From: Paragonimus skrjabini miyazakii
Taxonomy: Eukaryota; Platyhelminthes; Trematoda; Plagiorchiida; Troglotrematidae
Direction of reading: 5' to 3'
DNA length: 64,000 nt
NCBI GenBank assembly: GCA_014338405.1
Contig: JTDE01000935.1
Span: 104,017 to 168,016 of the forward strand
Below the pieces are notes generated by a model that was not told the origin of the DNA, made no database searches, and was given only the letters and a program-made list of their open reading frames with translations. Shown here piece after piece: positions 47,815 through 57,657 of this stretch; within the stretch, counting starts at the first letter, position 1, and the number at the start of each line of letters is the position of its first letter. A program made the position numbers and the translations under genes.

Positions 47815-48127
47815 CTTGGTTTGTCACTAAACACATCCAACATATGTTGACAGTTTACTTTCAGGTTCGAAACGGAACCAGTATGTAGACGTAATCAGTG
47901 CACGTGTGTGCTGTCTTATACATAGTAAACCTCTAACACGAGAAGTTTCTTGCAAATATGTGGAGATTGTGAAATTTTGTAAATGTTTTTCTGACATCCG
48001 TGATGATGATGATTAGTATTATTTTGTAACTCAAAAGCACTTACATCTCCTACATTTAATGAACAAGTTGTTACCTGAAGGTTGAAAACATCTCTTCTTG
48101 TTAATTTGTTATTCTGTTTAGAAGCAC

Positions 48128-48505
48128 TCAATATTGAGAACACCTGACCACAATAATATCTCCATTTTGCCTTAGAGAATGAAATACCTTGGGATATAGT
48201 ATTCGAGGCACATTGCTTATCATATGATATGGACCGAAATGATCTGAAACAACATCGGTTAAGACAATGGCGTACTCTGCATGATTGTATAGTTGTTTGG
48301 TAAAACAAAACGGTAAAATGTTTAACATCACAACTGGCTGTTGGTTCATACCTTCAGCAAATGCCTTTGAAAACGTTTCATATAACCCAGTAGACAGTTG
48401 ATCTGCCTCCAGTAGGTAGCTAAGATAATGGTTCGTTTGGTTGGTCAACCACAAACTGTCGGTTGATATACTTTTGGTGATAACATTTTGTGATGACTCA
48501 CTTGA
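48128..48505 (-). other. open frame with coding character, unrecognised
   Basis: On the minus strand an open frame of about 125 codons runs from roughly 48505 to a TAA-type stop at 48128. It contains LWLTNQTNHYLSYLLEADQL, AFAEGMNQQPVVMLNILPF and HFGPYHMISNVPRILYPKVF. Composition and length make it one of the better unexplained frames in the window. No family is recognised and no paired copy was found. Confidence 0.35.
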
Positions 48506-48590
48506 TTAGCGGACGGCACGCGGTGTCATTAATCGCAAAGCATATGCTTCCGACTGGACACAGAAGTATGTGACGTACTCTCTGTGATCT

Positions 48591-48773
48591 TTGGAGGTTA
48601 GTGGGAACGCATCTGCTGAGAATTTGGCTCTCGAGTGTCAGAATCACTCCTGTGTGTTACAAACAAGTTGTGTCCCGGTTGAAAATGCCACAGTAGCTAT
48701 TGCTGATTGCTGTTTTATTTCTACTGAAGGCTTGCTGATTGACACATCCATATCATCTTACACGACACACTAA
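48591..48773 (+). other. possible cysteine-rich exon, unrecognised
   Basis: The frame reads ALECQNHSCVLQTSCV, ENATVAIADCCFISTEG: six cysteines and NxT/S sequons in 60 codons, as in a secreted protein. Splice boundaries are not clear. No family assigned. Confidence 0.25.
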
Positions 48774-49179
48774 TACGGCCTCATAACTGATCCATTCATT
48801 ATCGAATGAACCCTTGTACATAACCGCCATTTATTTTCCACATATCTTCCATGTAGTCATCTGTCTTAACATATTCACTATTTGATTGAACACTACAGAC
48901 GATCTGCATGCAAATAGCTCTCTTGCATCTCAGTTTTCACAGACCACCTATCAATTTATATATTCTGACGTGGTTGCTCCCTCGGTAACAGAATAAGTTC
49001 ACCATAACTTGACAACCGATAGTCAGCCAGGGATTGGAGAAAATGTACGACTCGTGACGCAGCAGCATTCTTATCTGCCCCTACGACTCCCACCCGAAAA
49101 TCTTGGAGTGGCACACTGACAACTACTAACGAGGCACTAGCCCCTGTAAATGCACATTCCAGCTCAAACCATTCGGCGA

Positions 49180-49250
49180 ATCAGATGTGCCCTCAATGCT
49201 ATAGAGAGTTTAGCACATATTCGGGCCTGTGTAGACAATCGTTAGTGCGT
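49180..49250 (+). other. possible zinc-finger remnant of a non-LTR element
   Basis: The frame at 49179-49250 reads MCPQCYREFSTYSGLCRQ, resembling the C-x2-C...F...GL zinc-finger start found near the N-terminus of some non-LTR retrotransposons. It ends at a stop 13 residues later. No RT is visible downstream, so the call is tentative. Confidence 0.2.
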
Positions 49251-50051
49251 GCCCGAAATCCGACAAGCCATATATCATAATTGCACGGGGAATTCGGATT
49301 CTATTGTTTTCAGTGCCACACTAAATTTACCTCTTAGCATGGTTCGTCGCAATCTGAATGAGAGAAACAATCCAAGAAATTTAATGCACAACGTTTACCT
49401 CCTCTTCTTACCACCAAGACCTATTTGTCAAAGCTGGATATCCAATTTCACTACAACAACATTCAAAGTTCTTGTATAACGATAAACTGAAGGAAAATCC
49501 CACCAACAACCGCGGCTACCGTTTTATCAACAATGCCACACGAGATGATGGCGACGCCAAAACACCCCAACGAAGAGTCCAACTTTTCGGACCCATTCAT
49601 TACCATGATCAACTCATTAACTACAACTTAATGCCTTGTATGAAGAGACGCTTAGAATCCTTAAACAGATCAGTGAGGGTAAATGTTGAGGAATGACTGT
49701 AGCTACACAAAGATACATCTAGTTATTTCGCCTACTCGATTATAGCAATACCACGTGAACAATCCCGTACGCCTCTGAGTGGAAGATCACGCATCAAAAA
49801 ACAGTTGTTCTAAAGAAATGCGGTTGCACAATTGGCTGTACTTGGTCCCCTATCTCAACCTCTTCATCCCCTTGTCTTCACACTGATGTCGACAGCGGGA
49901 ACAAGTATCACATCCAGAGAAGAAACAGGCAAATTATAACGTAAAGCTCTTTATAATTTACAAGTTGGTGCCTGTTGACGATATTTCTTAACGATGGCCA
50001 TGCTAAACAACCGGTTACGGAATTCAACCAGACTAACTCCCCAGCTCAACA

Positions 50052-50357
50052 TCAGAGCGATACAACATGGAGCTGACGTGTTGCCGACGAAAATCCGTCG
50101 TTCATGCGTCCGTCCAAAACCACCGCGGGGATTAAAATGTCGATGTGGTACCATCCACCGAAGTTCGCCATACATTTTTTAGTCTTGCTCCAATAGCCAT
50201 TCTGAAAAATGCAAACGGCAAAACATTGATTGACGCTTCGTAAACCAAGAAAGATGAGACTCTCAGTGTTCCCAGAACACCATATGCTCACGGTCAACTC
50301 ATTTTTAGACATCACATCCTTCGATTCAAAGACGGTGTAACTTTCGTTGCCGATCAT
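50052..50357 (-). other. unrecognised open frame
   Basis: The 101-codon minus-strand frame contains WCSGNTESLIFLGLRSVNQC and CMANFGGWYHIDILIPAVVL. It is protein-like but overlaps the region just upstream of the PLE 3' end on the other strand, and no family is recognised. Confidence 0.2.
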
Positions 50358-50379
50358 GATGATGACTTACGTTAGTTGT

Positions 50380-50850
50380 GATGTAAGTCAAAAATTAGTC
50401 TGCTCTAACTCGTACATACCCGGCGGCTGAATTGTGGTTGCTACTCACAACTAGGAGCGTCGCTCAGCTTATTCACAATCGTGTCCTACCGAAATGTTCT
50501 GTCTCACATGCAATATATCAGTTCACTTGCATTTGCGGTGACGTCTACATCGGCAGAACAGATCGGTGCCTACGACAAAGAATGGCTGAACATATGCCCA
50601 CGTGGTTGCTGCGCGCCATGACGCAACAGGCAATGGCAACAGAACGAGTGAGACGAAATCCGACCTCATCCATAGCATAGCACATCATGGAAACAGGTCA
50701 CGTTGTTCACCCGCCAATTCGTTTCATGTGTTGTTGCGTAATCGGAATCCGAAGTTGCTTGCCTTCTCCGAAGCTATACTAATCAATACTCGCCGTCCGG
50801 TCCTGTGTGTGCATAAACTGTTGACTCACGCAGTTTGTCTGCCCTGTAAC
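50380..50850 (+). pseudogene. Penelope-like element 5: GIY-YIG domain and C-terminus
   Basis: From about 50380: YIP(A)AE-type start, LLLTTRSVAQLIHNRVL, then the GIY-YIG domain (IYQFTCICGDVYIGRTDRCL, RQRMAEHMPTWL). After a frame shift the C-terminus follows: NRNPKLLAFSEAILI. It is close in sequence to PLE 1. The RT is missing, so this is a 5'-truncated copy, as expected for target-primed insertion. It is followed by a canonical-core hammerhead. Confidence 0.8.
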
Positions 50851-50939
50851 TGATAACAGTCCTTGTTTTGTGTAAACCCAATTGTTGATTGTTTCTATTG
50901 TTGTTGCTATCCGCATGTCCTATATATTCCAATGTTTTA

Positions 50940-50986
50940 CGTTCGTGACTGAAGAGAGTAAACGAAATGTTAACATCTCGCGACGT
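50940..50986 (+). ncRNA. hammerhead ribozyme at PLE 3' end, canonical core
   Basis: Stem I is UCGUGA pairing with UCGCGA (6 bp with one G-U), extended by ACG/CGU after a bulge. Then CUGAAGA (CUGANGA), a weak stem II (G-AGUAAA-C), GAA, a 10-nt palindrome AUGUUAACAU as stem III, and C17 at 50977. Core bases are complete. The weak stem II leaves activity open. It begins about 100 bases past the PLE 5 frame on the same strand. Confidence 0.65.
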
Positions 50987-51598
50987 ATGTCTTCTATCGT
51001 TACTGATAAAAATAAATTGTTTGCTTGACTCCGGAGAACATTCCATGATTGGCGTCTTCGAACTGTCCTAGTCACGAGCAGATTTGTTGTTTATCAGAAC
51101 TGAAGACAAAAGTTGCATCCTCTGTGAACCACAAATCCGCTTAGTCAGTTCCTATCGAATGACTTCTTTCGAGGTTTGTGCTTATCCTGAGCAACCCCGT
51201 TTTTGGATATTGGTAGAGTTCGTGGCTGTGATGTGCTGAAGGGAGTGACATCGGCATTTAATCTTATCCGGTGCAATCCCTTAGGAATACTACGGAAGTT
51301 GTCGGGCTATAAACCAACCTGCCAAAATCACTCTATATACCATTCACTATCAGTCTATTCAGGTACAATGTAACTCTCAGTTAAACCATTGTGTTCCAAT
51401 CCAATAGCGGTTCTCATATACTGTCAGAGTCTGACACGATGCACCTGGAATTACCGTTTAGACACAATGAAATTATCACATATCTGAGGATAAAGACATG
51501 ATTATTGGAGTAGCTTGCAATCTTATAAGATGAGGTAGGAACAGGCGAAATTGGGAAGTGATGTTGTCAAAATTAAACGGGCTAACGCTGATGAAAAA

Positions 51599-52630
51599 TT
51601 ATGGGTGTAGCCCCATCTGAACAGATAATAGTTTGTCACCTATTTCAAAAATCCTACGAATATCGGAATGAGGTAGGTTTGGTTCACCCACGGAAGAAAT
51701 AGTGGAAAAGTGACGCCTCGACACCGAACAATACAGTTTCTGCACCCAATTTATTCGGAAAATAGCATCAGGTCCTGCATCGCATATGCTTACGAAAGTA
51801 CGTGTTTGACAAACTTTAGAAATGTGGCCAGACTTAATATACAGATGACCAAGGCACAGTGAACACCAAACACTATTCACAGTCGGCTCGATGCTAATGA
51901 CTGCCACATCGGTAACATCTTCTGCGACAGAATGTCAGCAGATGATGAGGTGGTTACTTGGGCAATATCAGTACACGGCAAAATGAAAGTAAACCATTTA
52001 GCTTACCGTTGAATATCGACCTTCGATCAAACATGGTCACATGCACCACCTCAGAATAACTCACAGGAATCTTCCAATCCCAGTGGTTCTCGAGTAGTCG
52101 GGTCAAACATGTCAAAAGTCGGATGCCTGATTGGAAAGGCGTCTTAAACGTCTTCCGAAAAACGGAATTGCAATCGCACTGAAGCTTAACAGGGATCATA
52201 TGTGAAATGAAATTATCCAGCCTGTCACCGGCTCCTCAGTGTTTATCCAAAATAAAGTAGACGTCCTTCACAGAGATTGCGGTTTTCAGAATCAATGCGT
52301 TATCCATTCTCCGGCGTTTCTTTTCGTGTTGCAATCGCTTAAATCCAAGCTTACTCTCTTTTGAAAACTGGAATGTAATGTAGAAAGCCTGTATCATCTC
52401 CACAGAATCTGAAAATGTGCTTATCAAGGAAATCCAAAACACAGCACATTGCTGTGCAACAAAATTGACCCAAAAGTGATCAGGAACTGGTAGCTGTTCC
52501 TACTATATACGAGTTCGCATCTGACTGCATCAAATATTATATCCGACAATGACGTAGCCACACGCGTCTGAGCAATAGATGATTTAGTCACTAGAGCAGC
52601 TAATCGATATCCAGACTCAGACACATCCAA
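51599..52630 (-). other. unclassified coding-like segment, paralogue of 15720-16330
   Basis: Minus-strand frames run almost end to end: 52442-52236 (FWISLISTFSDSVEMIQAF, EKKRRRMDNALILKTAIS), 52199-51954 (TPFQSGIRLLTCLTRLLENH, WKIPVSYSEVVHVTMFDRR), 51907-51599 (HFSTISSVGEPNLPHSDI). The first two are separated by one stop at about 52236. The conserved peptide pattern against 15720-16330 argues for true coding ancestry. Family unrecognised; could be a multi-copy gene or transposon ORF. Confidence 0.45.
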
Positions 52631-53039
52631 ACACGGTCCAGTTAGGATACAACAGTTCTAAATCCGTGCAGGAGAGGGTCTTGCTGGTGGATTGTATGAA
52701 CAAACGTCCTATACTAGTAAGTGGTGGAGATTCAGGTAGATGTAAGTTGAACGCCACTCACAGCTGGCCGTAGTTATCAAGCTCCCGTAGAGGTCTCCGG
52801 CAATCCCTCCAGGATTTATTTCTCAAATCCATGCTTCGAGAAGGAAAATCTAGGCTTTCTGCTATTCGTCTGCGACTGTCCGACGAAGACACCTCCTTCG
52901 ACTCACTCCTAATTCTCATTCATTTAAACAATACTACTGGATACTATTCATTTTGACACCACCTGACAAGAGGCGGAAAATCGTGTGCGACACGGCAACC
53001 AGTTCAGACCAGCTTGATATGAGCATCTACCAGCTCTTG

Positions 53040-53460
53040 TGACAGAGACCAATGACCCGCTTCAATAATAGGCTTTAATTCGCTCACAACTGGAATCATC
53101 CTGTAGGTTGCAAAATCACACTGTCATGAGCTACGGTTACCAAAGTTCCGGCGTGCTCGTCTAACTGTCAAGTACCATTTTCACACTGCAGTTTAAATTC
53201 TCCATGTTGGTCAACTGATAACGGTGTTTGAATGATTGATTGACGGACGTGGATAAAGCATGGCTGGTTGTTCTGAATTCTTCAGATATGAGTTTGCGAG
53301 GTACGTCTGATGAATTCAGGTGCCGCCATCGACGGACGCGAAAATTGATAGCCATATCAGTAGTGTGCTAAACAGCCGATCTCTGAAGCTGGTGCGTGGG
53401 GTCGCCTATGGTTTAACGACGCTTGTCAACTCTGTCATTCAGACACGGTTAACAATTGAC
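53040..53460 (-). other. unclassified coding-like segment, paralogue of 35640-36045
   Basis: The minus-strand frame 53355-53161 encodes FRVRRWRHLNSSDVPRKLIS, SVNQSFKHRYQLTNMENL. It resembles the 35640-36045 copy at both nucleotide and peptide level. On the minus strand it precedes the 51599-52630 segment, so the two may be successive parts of one gene or element. Confidence 0.45.
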
Positions 53461-53979
53461 CATCATGCAGAATGTTAAACCTGATGCTGGACAGGCACTA
53501 GTCAGCCGCACAATATTCGTGGTAATCCTATGGGTCGTACTGCGTTCCAAGCCACTGCAGTTCACTTCTATAGATAGGCCGGATGACAGTGACGGTTAAG
53601 ATACCCGGTAGAATCACTTTCGTTTTTCTGATTAGAAGTTGAGTTCATACACGAAATGAACAAACGGCATTTGTGAGTAATTGAATATTGTGAGCAGTTA
53701 AAGTGGTCTTCACAGGGTTTGCTTGCACTCACTTGCAAACACCGTATGCTTCATTCTAACCGCCTACGAATTCAAGCTTGAACATTTTCATGCACCTCAA
53801 CGTCCGTCAATCAATATGTGTCTTTTGTTATAGGTCCCTAAAGACAGTTGAGCTTCAAGACATTCCGTCTGGCTAACCATTTTAGCAACACACACTGTGA
53901 GGGTACAATCGCAGCATGTGAATGATTCACTTAGAAGAACTAGGCGTGGTTTATTGCGCACTAATTGTATGTCATGAAA

Positions 53980-54309
53980 ACATTTTGTTCAAGACAAAAA
54001 AAAACTATTGTGCACAATTGTCACCGCCTAATTTGAGGGTTGACGACATTGAAGGCAGTTTAGTGGTGATGATCGATACCAGATTGTCATCATGTTTTCA
54101 TTATTCCAAGTAAGTTGTGAAAACGACGATATAATGGACATTGAGATTACGACGGTCTGTGATTACCGAGTCCAACTTCCACGGGAGGAGACAGTGGTTT
54201 TGTTTAGCAGTGTGTGTGAGCCGTACAACTCACCGCGGATAAACCACACGACATGGCGATTGTTACAATTAATCTCACGCACGTGCGAAACTAAGCACAT
54301 GTGCTTCTA
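53980..54309 (+). other. two exon-like frames; second related to 14332-14471
   Basis: The first frame ends NYCAQLSPPNLRVDDIEGSL, VVMIDTRLSSCFHYSK at a consensus donor (caa|gtaagt, 54107). The second (to 54309) contains DYRVQLPREETVVLFSSVC, HTTWRLLQLISRTCETK. The second resembles 14332-14471 in its TVVLF...LLQ part. Protein unrecognised. The clean donor makes the first a credible exon. Confidence 0.35.
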
Positions 54310-54439
54310 ATATGGTAACATGACGAGTATGGTTGTGTACGATATACAATGAACTGTTTAAAACCACGACGAGGTTTCCATAATGAATCAAAAATTGGCA
54401 ATTACTCGCCGTTTGCGCCGAAAAAAGCGACTGCATTTT

Positions 54440-55200
54440 GTTAATTATCGCATATACGTTTGCATCCTTGGCTTCGGTGTGGTCAGCTAGTCCTCACATA
54501 CGCCTACGAGTTTTCCATTGTATGGTACTGCAACCATAGTCGGAGCAGTCCAGATAGATATTCTCATGAAAGTGTAAAATGGGCACTCTATCCCAGTCAT
54601 ATCTGAAGTCACTACGACCTTCGTTTACGAGCTTATAATTACATGTTCCATGTTCGGTTTCTTAGTATTAGTGATACTTACCACCGAGAGAATGTAGTCA
54701 AATGTAAAACAACGTGATGGAGACGAGTCTTTCCGCTGAATGTTTTCCACAATAAACTAACAACACTGGGACATTATCTACGTCATCCTTCTCTCTTACT
54801 CAATGTGACCGAGTACCTATGCGTTAGCATACTAGCCTTGTGTTTATTATGCACGTTGTGTGGCACAATCGCTTGATGGCTGTTGTAGAAGAGATCGGAC
54901 TTACAATCAAGATTGTCTTGTACACAGACTGACATTGAGTCCCAAGCTGTATTAACCGCGAGCTGGCATTACACACTAAATATAGGACTGATATTTTGTA
55001 ACTTAAACCATCTACTGGATTTGTCTGCGCAGTTGTGGAGGCGGCTAACTGTGTATAGACTGTTTGTAGGTGGGCGCAACTACACACCACGAGCTAATTG
55101 TGCGTATGAAGTCTGCAACCGGAGTGAGTTATCCCAAATATCGGTGTCAAAATTCATGAACAAATTGAAGGCGCAATTAGTTCATTGGTTACCGAACGCA
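54440..55200 (+). repeat. repeated segment, homologous to 16480-17300
   Basis: It aligns with 16480-17300. The open frame 54913-55206 contains CTQTDIESQAVLTASWHYTL, IGLIFCNLNHLLDL, WRRLTVYRLFVGGRNYTP. Shared peptide segments suggest coding ancestry, and this copy stays open longer than the other. Family unknown. Confidence 0.55.
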
Positions 55201-55209
55201 GAGTAAGCA

Positions 55210-57430
55210 TCCAGTTTTTTCGAACACTTGTACTATCAGACTGTCGCTGTCTTTAACAGCACTTCCACATTGTTCCTCGTCGGCTAACTGTCCGCGTTTT
55301 GTCGTGTTTTTCTAATCTTCTTCGTGGCTTGAGCAATGTCTGCAGCAACGAAAGCTCCACAGTTACGGCATCGATGCGTATCTATTCAGGTCTCGTATGT
55401 ATCCTTCGCTGTGCATCCTGCTGCCATGAAAACAATTCCCCATCAGTATTAAAATTGGCACAATAATAGCTCTAATTCAATATCTTCAATTGTGAATTAT
55501 CCTTGCGGCATACCGTCATCTTTATCAGCAATCATAAGCTGAATTGCATCGTGTCTATATAACTGCAAAAGTCAACTAGAAGTCAAATCAGCCGTGCAAG
55601 CCAAGCAATAGGTTGTTACATACAGTTACGTACATTTGACTTGGATGCTTATTACTAACCCACAATGTATAACATTGCAATCAGATGTTGTTCTTTGATG
55701 ATCCTCCATGTTTTGGTTGATACGACTAATACATATATTTCTCAACTCATCTATGAGAAACACGCTCGACTGAGTGTGATCGATGCACGCAGTTTCAGGT
55801 GGAACACATTAAGCATATTAATACAGTACGATACATTCGAAAACGTGCCGGCGAAAGAGGCTTGACAGAATGGAAAGGAGTTGCAATTCACAATGCAATT
55901 GGCATTGTTATGAGACTGGTCCAATTGTTTCACAAGAGTTAACTCAAACATATCATATCGTATTTGTCAACTGATAACCATGGTATGTGTGAAATGATAA
56001 CCGATATCATATCAGAGAATATTGTTCGGAAATAAACAAGAAAAATTCTCCTTATTATATAATGTTGATGACATCAGAAAAACAGAAATGAATTTATGAG
56101 GAGAAGGAGAGGCAGAGTATTTCGGAATCTGGTCAACCGATGAACCTAAGGCTAGACAGCAGTACATCGTTTGTAGCTCGAAAATGTTCCAGAATTCACG
56201 AAGTCATGCAACTGGGATGTCCAGACTTCGTGGAGTATTGTCTCCTATGTAGGATATTTGGGTGATCAATAGTGAAGCACAGTTGTGTGTGATAACAGGA
56301 TAAATGTGTGAATCAAGGCGATGTTTATATTTTTGTGTTGGTCGATAAAATATGACGTAAGCTTCTACTTGTCATGGCTCAGCACGGAAGATGGGTTGTT
56401 ACCAATCAATTTTCCCGGTGTATGATTAACACCGAATTGCGATATTAATTCGCTCTGTGCAGCAAATGTGTTGATTGAAATCGATAAATTTCATGGCGCT
56501 GACGTTGCGCGGATCATTACAAGAGTTTGAGACAGCGAGGCTCAACTTACAGTTGCCAATATATGATTACAAGACGATCGTATGAAGCGTCAAAATGGGT
56601 TGTCACTCCTTCCTCACCACTTTCAACGTACTCATCTCTTGTGTGATAATCGTTGATCGAACTACACTAGCTATCCTCAGTTGTAACGCAAACATACAAA
56701 TAAACTTGCTTTCTCTATGTTCATGTAAATTTCGGAAATAATTAGTTACATGATCTCTCCCGTTGGAACTATTAATGAGCTTGAACAACCTGCTTGACCA
56801 ATACTTTAGAACGGCGTAGATGGTAGCTTCAATTAATTTAAAGATGGTGTAACAAGATTTCCAATAGTCTTGAGAATTAGTGTTTTGTTGCATGAATGGG
56901 CTTCATCCACCTTCTACGTGCAACACAATTTGCTTTTATATGATTTCAAGCAAGAGGGAAGATGAGTCATGATAGTCAATTAACAAATGGAACATTTCAA
57001 TAATGTCACTATTCCCCAGAAGAGTGAACGGGCTGTTTGGGTGACGTACGCATTTTCACAGTTTTATCCACAAACAGAACTGTATAAAATGAGCAGAGAA
57101 ACAAATGCAGAGGAGATTATTCGGAACGGGCTGGTGGTTAACGGTGAAAGGGTGCTGTCGAATGCATGAAAGTACATGCGGTGAGCCATCACCACAAACA
57201 CTCATTAGTGCTCAGACTCCCCTTATTTTGACGTTAATCACTGATGTTTATTCACAATGACCGCATTTCATTGTCAGCGAATAAGGACAAACGACGGCCC
57301 ATTCCTAAAGCGGATACTGCTGACAAACTCTTCGTTTCCTTTTTTAACGACTAACCCTGGTTGTTGATTAGTGCGCTTAGTCGACAGTTGTTGCTCTCTT
57401 AAAACATGCTAAACCTAAGTGGGCGTTGAT
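55210..57430. other. mostly unassigned; two exon-like frames
   Basis: No gene is recognised. Frame 55665-55865 contains DTTNTYISQLIYEKHARLSV; frame 56987-57169 contains SERAVWVTYAFSQFYPQTEL and EEIIRNGLVVNGERV. Both are protein-like without family or splice support. Confidence 0.25.
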
Positions 57431-57604
57431 ACGTCGTTGAAAGTCATCTGACCTAACTTAATTATGTTCGTGCCGTTGTGTGTGAAGCACGTAAACACCC
57501 ACTTAGTCTTGTTTTCGGCTTTGCCAATTTACGCTTGAATCAAGTGACACGTGTAAAAGTCGATTGTGTTGCGTTTCATTCGTCTTATGCTCCTACCACA
57601 AGGG

Positions 57605-57614
57605 TATTTAAAAG
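57605..57614 (+). promoter_or_regulatory. possible TATA-like element of family copy 3
   Basis: The sequence tatttaaaag lies 44-53 bases before the ATG of the gene. The stretch between it and the ATG (ttcacatacggcacaaaatg) is also recognisable before copy 2's ATG (ttcacaaacaacgcaaaatg), which suggests a conserved short leader. Confidence 0.35.
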
Positions 57615-57657
57615 AAAGTCACAATCGCGTGGACCTTCAATTCACATACGGCACAAA

